Assembly (NCBI GenBank): GCA_948329865.1
Contig: OX415254.1
Span: forward strand, 102,761,163-102,825,162
Origin: Linaria vulgaris
Taxonomy: Eukaryota > Streptophyta > Magnoliopsida > Lamiales > Plantaginaceae
Length of the DNA stretch: 64,000 nt
Reading direction: 5' to 3'
The position numbers and the translations under genes were made by a program. Below the pieces are notes generated by a model that saw nothing but the letters and a program-made list of their open reading frames with translations, did no database searches and had not been told where the DNA came from. This document shows, in pieces, positions 12,024-23,319 of the stretch (position 1 is the stretch's first letter; each line of letters begins with the position of its first letter).

Positions 12024-13310
12024 AGTGTACGTGTGTAATACGAAATGTGAATCTTATCCGTTTTTTGACAGCATTTGGTGGATTTGTTGATTGATTGATT
12101 GATAGAGAGTTAGAAGAATTTTAGTTCGTTCACAATTGGGGATTTTGTGTTGCAGACCTAATTTTGGAATGTTATGTTTGCGTATTGATTTTTAGATATT
12201 AGTGTTCTTCTTTCTTGTTGTATTATTCGAATGATTTTTGTTGCTCTGAATCTGTTTTATTTGATGACACGTTGAATCTCACTGTTCATGTCATCAATCG
12301 CGGTACTGCGATCGGTCTCCACATTACGACCCACATCGCTCTCCACGATACAATGACTCATGTCGACGAAGCCTGGTGTCGTCGCTACGAACCATTTTGA
12401 TCTCCCATACCCTCTTGTCATTATTAAAACTCAGCTCACTTAATCACTCTCTACGCAACCACATCTCGTGGTCTATAAAGTCCACGTTGGTCTCCACACC
12501 TTGTGTCTTGCTGCTACGACTCCCCTCGGCCTCCACCTTTACGAGTTACGACCCGATCACCGGATTAGTCTTCACAATGGAGAGTGGAGACCCTCTTATC
12601 TCACCACAATGCTCTCTCCATTATCCTGACTTATGGCATGATTTAATTCTCCTCGTGAGATATTCAAGTAGTTTGAAGCGTCTCGAAATTTAGTCAGAAC
12701 ATCAAACAAACGTTCAACTCTCCTTTCCCTGCAAAATTGTTCATCCCAACTGCCACAAGGACACTTTTTTGCCCCTTGCAAGCGGATTTGTATCATCATC
12801 CATTACCATCTCTACTTTGGCTTCTCAAATTACTTCGTCTAGGTGATTTCTCTGTTAATCAGTTTTGACTCTTAGGTATAACAAGAAAACGGCACCATTA
12901 CCAACAAAAGTCGACTTCCATTATAACATATAATACAAAGATAGCCACACAAAAATGTGGCAAAATGTACCAAATAATTTCAACAACATTCCCACAAACA
13001 ATACTGTATTTTCGATCTTGCTACAGGAAGTTAAATGATCTAGCATAGCTGAAATGGCCGCAACGCACCTAGATGCATACCAAGCATAAAAAGGCACAAC
13101 GCATTTATTCCACATTTGTAGTCTACCAATTCTTGATATACACGAGGCATAAGCTAAACTATATGTACACTATAATTGAGTGGAAGGTTAATGAGACCAA
13201 GCATATCAGGTCTCTTAAACCGAGTCAAATATACAAATTATAAGCTCGCATTGCGTCTGAAGGGATTTTTAGGGAAAACACAACATTCAACAGTATAAAT
13301 ACGGAAGCGC
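12024..13310. other. 3' region of the small gene and non-coding spacer
   Basis: The first ~180 bases look like a T-rich 3' UTR. At 12270-12600 the plus strand has moderate GC with recurring 'ctccac' and 'acgac' words and a few short frames, but no domain and no start context I trust. 13120-13310 probably belongs to the 3' UTR of the next gene on the minus strand. Confidence 0.4.
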
Positions 13311-16300
13311 TCAGCAACGACTGGGCCTCTCATAAGTTGGAGGTAGAGAGGGACAGTTTTCATTCATATTCGTGTATGGCTCCAAAGTGTTATAATCAGG
13401 CAATTCCATTCTATACTCGCCCAGTATTTGGCAGAAAGGGAGCTTCTCTTCACCAATGTTGCACCAATTTGGCAAACGTGTGGTGTTGCTCTCAAAAATC
13501 TTAAGCATATAAGCATCTCTTATCTGTAATTTGAAAAAGCAGAACGTGAGATGAAAGGGATGAGAGGCTTAACAAGTCCATCAATGGATACTAAAAGCAT
13601 ATACACTCACCGTGAACTCAGTCACTTGAATATAATTGGAGACTGGGCCAAAGACTCCAGCAGCTTTGTACATAGACAGAATAAAGGCAACACATGTGGT
13701 GGACTTCCCATCACTGTAAACCCATTCGTCTTGTTCAGGAATAGTAAGCAATTGATCGAAAGTTATACCTCGTCTTTCAGTCTCAGCTAAAATTCCGTAA
13801 AGGTCCAAATCCTACTAGAAAGTATAGAAGTGATGAGTCATCTACAAACAGTCAAGATTAAGTTCCATATCTAAACTTATACTTGTTCCACAACTTGTAT
13901 ATACATAAATGGAAGACTATAAGAGAAGCAAAGACGGGCATTCTGGGTTTTGCTCAAAAGACAAGTAAAACCAGTAACACCAAGGTGATGTTTTGGTTGC
14001 AGAAGAACTTATTTTCCAGGCAAGTAACTGCAAGCACCTTGATTTAAGCCACACATTTTTACCATAATTATCAAGCAACTCTGGAGTCTGCGCTTATCAG
14101 CTTACTACAAACTAACACTCTACCACACCCTAATAGAGAAAAAAGGAAAAAGAAAAAAGGTACTGGCAGTAAGTGACACAACAAAGGAAAGAAGCTGAGC
14201 AACAAGAGATCACATTACCTTAGTTCCAAGTCGCATATTAAGAGCTTCATTCCACATGTTTGCAGCATATGCAGGCTGCATTCTAGTCCACATAGACATG
14301 ACAGAAATGACCTGCAGAATGCATAGAGTTCGGCACTCAGAAACATAAGTTTCAATTGGTAATATTCAAATAAAACCATGATCAGCAAGCCCTCATACAT
14401 CTTAACAGCTATATAACCATGTGAATCATGGTGTATGCATACAAACAGAATGATTTCCACATATCATCTACCCAAACTTCTGCTCCTACTGATACTTAAC
14501 ATAAGAAAGTTCCATGAACTGCATACGCTATTCCCCTGCTCGCAATGGTGACCGGTCTAAAGGATTCGGAAATATAGCACAAAGAAGATAAACATGTATC
14601 AAACAAGAAGAGTGAGAAGATAGTGTATGCAATTTCTTGATCCACAGGAAAAAAGCATCTATACCAAGTGAGCATCTAGAGGCGGGGGATAATTCTCAGC
14701 CACAGTGTCGATCCAACTAAAAATCATGTTGTGGTAACCATAGGGTTTGCCTGCCATCTCCCGAGCATATTCCAAAGCTGCAGTAGTATTAAACCTCTCA
14801 CGAACTTCAGGATGTAAGGGCAGCAAAGCTATCTGAGGATTAGAGTCGTCCTTCAGGGCGAGCTCCCACCATTCATCCCAAGGAATTACAGCAATAATTT
14901 CTTCACCCTGTAAAAGCATCATATATACATATTAATATATTATGTAGGCTACATATGCATGTTTTTTTGTTCATTCTGAAGCACTGACAATATCAAGCTT
15001 CGATAGTGTGCTCTACAATGACTAATCCAATAAAACTTTAAGGATATAGGCACAGGATGTTGCAACAGTAACTTTAAAGGAAGATCATTAAACTAAGTGA
15101 TTGTTAATTTTGGGTCGAGTGGTTTTAAATAAACTTCTACACTTCAAGAAAAACATTATGTGACTGTTGGCTGTCTCTGAAAGAATATTAAGAAATATGC
15201 CGACAAAGAGTAAACACGTAGAAACACGAGTGCCATACACATGAGAAAAGTAAGACATATAAAGTGAAACCCATATACCTTTTCATTCTCATGTCCCGAT
15301 TCACCAACCCAAAGATTGCCTTGGTCATCTTTCAAGCATACAGCTGTATGTCCAGCAAATGCGCCAGTAACCCACTTCTCAAGTGTCTCAAATCCACCCC
15401 AGCGTCCACGGATCTTTGAAACAGCTAAGAAGTCACCAGAATGCACATCTTCTGGATTGATTGTAGTGCGATATGGTTGCTGACGTTTTTCAAAAGAGGC
15501 GCCCATGTGTTTCGTTAGGAAAGCTAGATTAGCACTCTGGCCCCAAGCGGTATTAGAGAACAGAGGCAACACATCAACCATGGAAAGTAAAGTCCCGAGC
15601 ATTCCTGAGGGCATAAGAAATACTGAGATCCCATGCTGCTTTACCTGCTCAGGTGTGCCCCAAACTGTCAGCTGCTAGTTTTAGAGTTGTATTTGATTAC
15701 ACGCAAAAAAATAGTAGAACAAAAGCTCACATATTCTAATTCGGCAGGTTCCTCCCATGATTCAATTTTCAATGTGTGGTCTCGAGATGCAAAATAATAG
15801 TCCCAGGTGATCCTATAAGGAGTAGCAAATACATATAAATCCATACACGACCAGCTATGGGCAGCACCAGTCTGAAATGAGAATTAATTCAGGATGGAAA
15901 CAGTCAGATGAATATTGATAAAATGACACATTAATGAAATAGTTAACTTCTAATGAAAAACTTATAAAAGTCAAATTCGTGAAAAAATCGTTTACTTCTG
16001 ACATATATTGATATACAAATAGAAGAATAGAACACTAAAACATCAAATAATAAAAACAACAAATAAAGGATAACATTTGCACATGACAGTATACCAGAGA
16101 TAATCAACACTCTCATCTGGTCTGACATCATTACAAACTCCTTTCAGCAGAAGAAATCTAAGTTATCCATCAAACCCCAAGACTGTATATGACCCAAGAA
16201 CAAGCAACTAGTCGTTATGATGACAAATCAAAAACATATTATACCCGTCAAAAATAAAAATGAGTCATTGTGCCCAAAACTTTCACTCTTCAGCTTATGC

Positions 16301-16979
16301 GATTAACCGAGGACTTCCAGGATGGGCAATTATGCATGAATTGTCACTATCTTCAGAGCCCAATACATCCAAAAACACAGATGTTCACCAACTAATTTGC
16401 TTCATATTTCAATGTAAACGCTTTTCCATCTTTAATTTCAAGCATTTCATCCTTCCATATAACTAACACTCAACTAAAATAACTCGGCATCACAGAATTC
16501 GATGCTTCACAATCTTTTCAATCAGTCAAGATAATTCTCTCAAGCTACAAAACAATCCTATTTTCTCCAATAAGCTACCAGAAACCAAAAAAAAAAAAAT
16601 CAGCACGATTGCACAGCACAAGCAACGACAAGCTACAAAACCGAAAGAAGTCAACATAACAGACCGAAAGATGAATGACCCCGCCACCAATTCCGCGATC
16701 GCCCGCGCCAGTCAAGTCAATCTTGGCCTCGTTGTCGTAAAAACAAGCGCCTTTCCAATTAATGGTACCATTGTTTGGCGCCAAGGAGCCAATATACTCC
16801 GGCAACAAATCCACAGCACTGTGAATGTTATTCAGCACCGGCCAAGATATCTCGTGCGGCAACACCGGGAGTACGTCCTGCACTCTGAACGGTACCTTCA
16901 GTGCATCCCCAACTCCAAACCCTAACCCTAAAATCAAAACGAATTTCAGCAACAAAAGTTTTTTCTCGGAATTAAGCAT
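13311..16979 (-). CDS. Secreted/lumenal protein with permuted papain (NlpC/P60-like) core, 532 aa
   Basis: Seven exons (minus strand): 16665-16979, 15731-15871, 15279-15671, 14665-14907, 14219-14311, 13611-13811, 13311-13523. All junctions are GT-AG and phase 0, and the joined frame gives 532 residues. Residues 1-26 are a signal peptide (a Leu-rich core after MLNSEKK). Residues 228-283 show GDFLAVSKIRGRWGG, then AGHTAV with His260, then WVGESGH with Glu276. Residues 426-440 show STTCVAF with Cys435 near the end. The order His, then acidic residue, then a late Cys is that of circularly permuted papain-like folds (YaeF/YiiX, NlpC/P60 superfamily). A secreted or vacuolar amidase/peptidase role is therefore inferred. 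Plants have such uncharacterised proteins; I cannot give a symbol. The start is the first ATG before the signal peptide. Confidence 0.8.
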
Positions 16980-17250
16980 TGTTCAAAGCGATTGAATGAT
17001 TGAAGTTTGCAGTTATGGTATCATGTGTGAGATTGAATTGAATGGGTAGGGTTTGCTTTTGACGGGAATTGGGGATTTGAGGACTTTTCTTTTGTTTGAT
17101 ATTTTCCACTTGAGCACGATGTGTCCAAATAAAATTGATTTTTTGTGTAGTTATAAACAAGAACTGCAATCCAAATAAGACACAAAGTTCTTACCAAAAA
17201 AAAAATAAGACACAAAGTTATATACTAGTTAATTATGAATTGAATGAAAC
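16980..17250 (-). promoter_or_regulatory. Upstream region of the 13311-16979 gene
   Basis: A short AT-rich spacer upstream of the signal-peptide ATG. No convincing TATA box or named element was identified. It ends against a MITE-like element at 17251. Confidence 0.3.
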
Positions 17251-17577
17251 AGGGGGCGTTTATCGGCCGGTTCGATCTCCAACCGAACCGCTAAACCGAA
17301 CAAGTCGAATTCGATCGATCAAAATTGAATCGAAAATATTTGGTTTAGCTTCGATTTGAAGTGTTCGGTTCAGTTTCAGTTGGTGGCCAAATTATAAAGG
17401 CTTTTAAGTGTAATTTCACAATTCGATTCGGTTCGGTTCGGTTCGATTTAACCGAATTGCAAAATCGAACAAGAGATTTTTTGTCGGCCGAAGCTAAATC
17501 GAATTGCAATTGATTCGATTTCGGTTCACTCGATTCGGCTCAGTTTAGATCGAACCAACCGAATTTTGAACACCCCT
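17251..17577. mobile_element. Fold-back MITE, hAT-like (agggg ... cccct ends)
   Basis: The left end agggggcgtttatcgg and the right end (reverse complement aggggtgttcaaaattcgg) are similar, and both continue into 'ggttcgatct'. The interior is made of 'cggttcgg' and 'gattcgatt' words that pair across the element. Termini of the AGGGGTGTTCA type are typical of plant hAT-related miniature elements. No transposase is encoded. A clear 8-bp target duplication could not be assigned. Confidence 0.6.
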
Positions 17578-17723
17578 AATTGAATCTATTTGCATCTTTG
17601 CAACGATGTGATAAAGTACATATTATATGAACATACTAACAATGATGCAATATGTATGGGTGTTACTACTTAGCGGTGGAGGAAGACATAAATATTTTAT
17701 GATGTTAAACATAAAACTAGGAG

Positions 17724-17980
17724 TGCCCCTTGGGGTGGCCTAGTTGGTTAAAGATGAGGGGTTTCCTCTCCTTGGTCTCAAGTTCGAATCTCACTGGGAG
17801 CTAATTTGATTCTATGCCTTCTAGATATGTCTGTCACACATGGTTAGCCTAGTGTGGATCAACTGGTTGGCGGAGTTTGCAGGTTTATTACGTCAATCCG
17901 TGGGTTTATTCGGGGCGCACCCAAATGGTAGCGGCTGAGAGTTCTCACGTCACAAAAAAAAAAAAGAAAAAAAAAAAAAA
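17724..17980 (+). mobile_element. tRNA-derived SINE (Au-like), intact
   Basis: The head (17724-17805) has a tRNA-like A box 'tggcctagttggttaaag' and a B box 'agttcgaatctc' correctly spaced for an internal RNA polymerase III promoter. The body follows and the tail is a long A-rich run (17953-17980). Perfect 15-bp target duplications 'acataaaactaggag' flank it at 17709-17723 and 17981-17995. The structure is complete, suggesting a fairly recent insertion. It encodes no protein and relies on LINE machinery supplied elsewhere. Confidence 0.9.
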
Positions 17981-17995
17981 ACATAAAACTAGGAG

Positions 17996-18436
17996 CGACT
18001 TGATTGCACATGATTAATTTAGCGTAATTTGACGAGTTAGTGAAATTTGCATGGTATTACATCAATTTGTCGGTTTATGCATATACGAAGGCTAACTGCT
18101 GCGAGTTCTCATGTTATAAGAAAATGTATTTTAAAAAATATTGTAGAGCCAGAATATTGATGTCCATACACAATCTAAAAGTTACAATATACATTCTTGG
18201 CACTTATTTATGTATACTTTTTGAAGTCATTTGTGAGCTTACATTATCAATTTTCCAAAATCAAAGTAACTTATGACTAAACATGCTTTAAGAAAAAAGT
18301 TTTCAACCATCAGCTAAGAGTTAAGTATCCAATATTTGTATTGTTTATTTAACTATAGTATTCCGTTTGTAATAATAGATAAAAATCTAGTTAGATATAC
18401 TTCACCCGTTTACTTTATCGAAATTAGTCAATCCGC
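17996..18436. other. Non-coding, no recognised feature
   Basis: AT-rich spacer. A piece at 18000-18110 ('gacgagttagtgaaatttgc...tcaatttgtcggttta') looks like a diverged fragment of SINE body sequence, but it lacks the tRNA head. Confidence 0.4.
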
Positions 18437-19765
18437 TGGTTAGGTTAGAAAATAGCATCAGAATCCAAGTAGGTGTAATTAACTTCTTAGGATAACATAA
18501 ATCTTACAACAATCAAAACATTCAACAAAAGTAATTAGGTGAACCAAAATAAAAACATCAACCCGAAGGATATGGATAAATATCCCCCACGCTCTACATG
18601 AGCTAAAACTATAAAGAAAATATAGTTTTCATTACAAATAAATCACATTTTTTTGTCGATCTTTAATGTGTTAAAACTCCATGTAAAGGAATTGCCTTCC
18701 CAGTTCATCATCTCAGCATAGCATAAGTTAGTTACATAGCGGTATTAGCAAACTCGAGCAGTATAGCTCCCGTACAAGCGTATGTTCGCTAAGTGCTCGA
18801 GCAATATCAGTATCCACAACTAAAACCCGAACAGAAAGCAATTAGAATAGCAGGGCAGAAGTAGAGCCTTTGTTCAACATGAAGAGGCTGCCTGAATGGG
18901 TTTACTTGAATCTGCAGAACAGTTCCAGTATCTTAAAACTTATTCCAAGTGAACATACAAAACTAACAAGAACCGACACAGATTAGGCAACGTGGGAATA
19001 GGAAGGTTCAAGAGGTTTTAGAAAGCCCAGATGGGGATATTCTAGCACTCAGCCATGATGACCTCAATATATTCAAATATCCAAAGGAATCAGCGACACG
19101 AAAGCAAAAGAAAAACTGGAGCATATAATTCACTTTGAACAGAACCTTCCCATATTCAGTTTCATTACAAATCCAACTATGTCAATAAGTAGATAAAGTA
19201 CCTAAGTACCTATCCGCAATCCGTGACTGATTTCAGGAATGTACCTAAGTTTTTGAGATTGGCAAGCGCAATAGCCTGATATATGGTGAGTGGCTGAGAA
19301 AAAAAAATACGTTAGGGTACTCTAAGCCGCTAATCACTCAGGCATAGTAAATACTAAAATGTAAAATTCAGACAAGTACACATTCAAAAAAGAACTAGCA
19401 AGTTTCTGGGACTTATACTTCCTTACAAATCCTATATTTGTTTGGACTAATTAGTCAGCTGCATAGGAATAACCCGAACAAGAAAAATCGATATGGTAGG
19501 ATCGTGAGAGAACATCATAAGGTATAAAAACCATATGCTTTGTAGAAGGTCCAAACACAAACATAAAAACGACAAACATACGCAATGGAGAAGTAAAGCA
19601 CCAGGAGAAGAAAGAGGGATGCACCTCCATTCATAGCACTCCTTCCAACCAGTTAATTCTTGGGCACTAGAGAAGACGGTCATGAAAATGCATCTATTGC
19701 TCGTAAACATCTTCAATGACAACGGGCAAAGTAATTCACAACCAAAAATCAATAACTTCTAGGGG
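18437..19765 (-). pseudogene. Truncated pseudogene copy of the MYND/MSS51-like gene
   Basis: Collinear in direct orientation with the functional copy at 25712-29200. The 3' flank (18437-18830) matches 25712-26120. The last-exon equivalent (18835-18905) still reads NPFRQPLHVEQ, then loses one base and the frame. The exon 6 equivalent (19235-19310) begins PLTIYQAIALANLKNL but has an inserted 'ggtac'-like segment. The exon 5 equivalent (19575-19680) has a one-base loss before TGWKE. The equivalents of exons 7-10 (26.26-28.43 kb) are missing, as are exons 1-4. The copy stops about 30 bases from the LIP2p stop codon. Not functional. Confidence 0.85.
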
Positions 19766-19796
19766 ATTTTTTCTTTTGGCTCTTCAATGGGATAAG

Positions 19797-21734
19797 TTAA
19801 GTTTTTCCATCAGAAACTCCTACTTGAATAGATTTAACTTGGAGGTCAACCTGAAAAACTTCACAAAATTCCCTAAGAAGAGCTTTATGAGTTACATCTA
19901 TCAATTCATCGTCATCAAGTTTGTGATTATCTTCTTCCCCGAGCCCTTTCGAATGTAAAGTTTCTTTCAGCAGCTCCTTGATGCTTCCAACTTGACGATC
20001 ACGAATTCCACAAGGGACTATTTGCTGAAATGGTGATAAATCTGTTGTTACATTCAGTGCCAGTCCATGAAATGTTATCCATTTTGAAACCTTCACACCA
20101 ATAGCTGCTAATTTCTTGTTGCCTAAAGTGGTTCGAGATGTAAACATCAATAAGATTCATCGATAAAAACAACAAGGAGAACACAACAAAACACCTAAGC
20201 AGCAAATAGATAAATGAAGTGAGAAAAGAACAAGGATAAGTGGGGCTAAAAGGGATGACCGAAAGAGGAATATCCATCACAAAAATTGATTGATTATATG
20301 AATCTTCCTTTTGCTGATGCATGCATAACTCATTTGGAAAGCCCTATTACAAACCATCTAAAACGTCTCAAATGATATACAACTCAATGTACAATGGAGT
20401 AACTTTCTGCAACCCAATATGTCTTACAGTCTAATAGAGGATTTCACGAGGTAACTTAACGTATTTCATTAGTAATATATGTTTGCAAATATGAGAAGAC
20501 ATGTCAATTTCCAGCTAACAGTTCACCGCAGAACACAAATTAGAAGTGTTACAGTTTGGTCCCTACAGCACTGGACCCATAATTCCAATTTTATACTGTT
20601 TTTCTAGTCAAGGGAAACCAAGGCTAGCAACACAAAGTTGAATTATATTCTCGCTTAAAACCAACATTCACCAAGTCAGATTTAGTATTAGGTTCCACAG
20701 TTTCAGCCTATGTGTTTCTATGTCATATGCAAGCAACGGCTAATTCAAATTCTGAGTAAACGCAAAACAAGTTATATAGGAAATGATTCGTCAAATACTT
20801 TAGATCAAGATGGTAATTATGACACAATTGAACGTTGGAGTTTATTCACAAAATTATCAAGTACCATTTAATACCAACAAAGCATTTAGAGTAAGATCAA
20901 AAGCCATACCAACCCATACACCAGTTAAGCCCGGAACTCGTGAAGCTTCAATATCAAACGTCGAGGAAAGAGCACGAATAACCACTTCTTCAAGTGCACT
21001 AAGATACCAATGAAGATCCATCTTTTGATACCGAAGATTGATGATAGGGTACATGACTAGCTACAGTACACAAGGCATATATATACCGTGGTCAGGACAA
21101 ACACCAAAACAACAGAAAACACCAACATGAAATAATAATTATAAGAGATGAATATATAAATATACACCTGACCAGGGCCATGATACGTAACTTCCCCACC
21201 GCGCTCGGTCCGATAGAAATCAGTAGGAGAATTCTCGACATCGAAATTCAAGAATTCTTCGGAACTACCAGTACCCAATGTGTAAACTGGGCAATGTTGC
21301 AAAATTATCAAGGTGTCAGAAAAATCTTCATCCTTTTCAATCAATATTTTTTTCTCTTTCACAATGTCCTTTTGCCAAGACCAGGCCTCAGCATATGGAA
21401 CCAGCTCTTTATGCAAGTCATACAAATCACACCTGAAATTCAACACAGACACACACACACAAACTTACACCTGCTGCAACTTAACTGTAAAAGGGATATT
21501 CAAGTTAGAAAAGTACCTTCTTTTGGAGATATGGGTCGCTGCAACGGTGAAATTGAGGAGTGAGGGGCGGTTTTTATGGGATAATTTTGATGGGTTTTTT
21601 GTAAAATGAAGTGGACTGAAAATTGAATTCAAAGTAAATTTGGAATTGGGCAATGAATACATATTTAAAGATTGAATCTTTATCAGTTCCAATTTGTATA
21701 CAGAAAAAAGCGAACTGCACGGACTAATTGGCAA
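19797..21734 (-). CDS. LIP2p: Octanoyltransferase LIP2p-type, plastidial
   Basis: Four exons: 21517-21734, 21168-21432, 20910-21060, 19797-20122, GT-AG introns, 319 aa from the first ATG (295 from an internal ATG beginning MYSLPNSKF). It transfers octanoyl groups from acyl-ACP to lipoyl domains, the first step of protein lipoylation, and feeds lipoyl synthase. LipB hallmarks are present: RGGEVTYHGPGQ (residues 150-161), the AIGVK lysine (Lys222) and VPCGIRD with the catalytic Cys249. A Ser/Asn-rich N-terminus precedes the catalytic domain, as expected of a plastid transit peptide; the targeting is inferred. The start is uncertain between the two ATGs. The MYND pseudogene abuts its 3' end. Confidence 0.88.
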
Positions 21735-22420
21735 AGCTAAATCTAGAAAATGTTAGATTTGCATAATAGCTGAAAAGGTCATCCCTTTCAACTAATCTTG
21801 ACTCATAAAATTACGCAGCACGTCTATTTGCCCTAATTCCTTTTTCAGTTATTTCCTTACAACTGAATCATAAATTTTCTCGCCGAGCAGTTACGATTGA
21901 CAAATTTGGACAACAAACAATTCATCATACACCTAACGAAACGTCTTTCATACATAAATCGAGAATCCCCATTGCCAATTGCTAAACCTTAAATGCGGAT
22001 CCCACGATAGAGTTACTAGCTAACATTTTTTTCTTAAAAGAACGATACAAGAATACGAGAAATCGAATAAAACACAGATTGCTTACTTACCCAACAAATA
22101 AGATCACAAATGCGGTAAAAGGAAAACCAATCACACATTCTGGGACTATATCAAAAAAAAATCCCCTATAATCATTATATGATATGTTAGGGCTCATATA
22201 TGAAGGATCATACATAATTAGATCAGGCAGCAAGCTTTTCCTAGTGCTTTCCAGCTTGTACATTATTAGATTAACGGTATCCACAAGAAAATGTTTAGCA
22301 CGCACGAGTGCAGCAATAGCCAACTTCAAGTGAAATAATTACAACACGAGTTGATTCTATTAAAGCCTCATTTAACTATTACGTTCTTAAAGATATAAAG
22401 TACACCTAAGTACATGTCGT
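21735..22420. other. Spacer between LIP2p and dephospho-CoA kinase
   Basis: It holds the LIP2p upstream region and the 3' UTR of the kinase gene. A minus-strand frame at 22087-22329 has hydrophobic stretches but no recognised domain, and I treat it as chance. Confidence 0.4.
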
Positions 22421-23319
22421 TCAGAAATTTTTCCGGCAAAAGATAACACCAAAAAGGATAGAAACAATCGCTACAAGAGCTCCATCCCTAGATAGCCCGA
22501 ACTCAGTCCATGTCAAAGGCTTCCGCACAAGGGCTAATACTTCGTTGAAGTGTTCGTTCAGATCATCCAATGATCCGGAGTTATTTATTACTACATCTGC
22601 CTTGGCCTTCTTCAAATCCAGAGACATCTGAGCATTGATCCTGCTCTTTGCCTCTTCGGTTGTTGATTCATCTCTCGCCATTAGGCGTTGAAGCTGAGTG
22701 TCAGGATCAACCCAAACAACGACAATGGGGTTAGTCCAGCGGTCCATCTTGGCCTCAAACAAGAGAGGAACATCAAGAACGATAATTTTGGAACCCTTGA
22801 TCCATAGCTTGAACACTTGGAGGAAGATTCCAGAAGAAATATAAGGTGCCAGTAACCTGAAAAGAACATTTTATGAAACCTAACAGCAACGCATATTTAT
22901 ATGGGTATTTTCCAACTAATCTCTAACTTATACTGTGTTCCTCACTTTGCTCCCTAACGTTTCAAAACCAACTGTACATAGTACCTGTTAAGCAGGTGGC
23001 GCTTATCGGGATCGTTAAACACGATTTGGCCTAGCTTAGGTCGATCAACTTCTCCATTAGGCAGTAAGATCTCATCACCAAATGCGGCCACAACTTTTTT
23101 CCATCCGCCACTACCTTTCTTCAGTACATTCTACAATATGAAGGAGAATTGATTGACAAACATTGAAAAGGATTATTATTATTAAATTAAAAGAAAGAAG
23201 ATAAGGCATACACGAGCAACGACGTCAGCATCGACAACTGGAATGCCATGAGATTTGAAGAGATTGGAGACTGTGCTCTTTCCCGACGCTATGCCACCAG
23301 TTAATCCAACTATCCTCAT
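22421..23319 (-). CDS. COAE: Dephospho-CoA kinase
   Basis: Three exons: 23212-23319, 22985-23130, 22421-22856, GT-AG introns, 229 aa, close to the usual plant length. It phosphorylates the ribose 3'-hydroxyl of dephospho-CoA with ATP, the last step of coenzyme A synthesis. Visible features are the P-loop GGIASGKST (residues 8-16), the DAD motif near residue 30, the lid/CoA region NDPDKRHLLNRLLAP, VLDVPLLFEAKMD (the conserved Walker-B-like segment) and RDESTTEEAKSRI. The C-terminus ends in a hydrophobic helix (VAIVSILFGVIFCRKNF), seen in plant members and probably a tail anchor. The start ATG lies directly before MRIVGLTGG, where family members begin. Confidence 0.93.

Noticed and set aside
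12215..12799. Short frames in a moderately GC-rich stretch downstream of the small-protein gene
   Set aside because: They overlap on both strands, have no recognisable domain and no conserved motif; not enough for a gene call.
17724..17805. Possible functional tRNA gene
   Set aside because: A and B boxes are present, but the sequence does not fold into a full cloverleaf and carries a SINE body, A-tail and target duplications.
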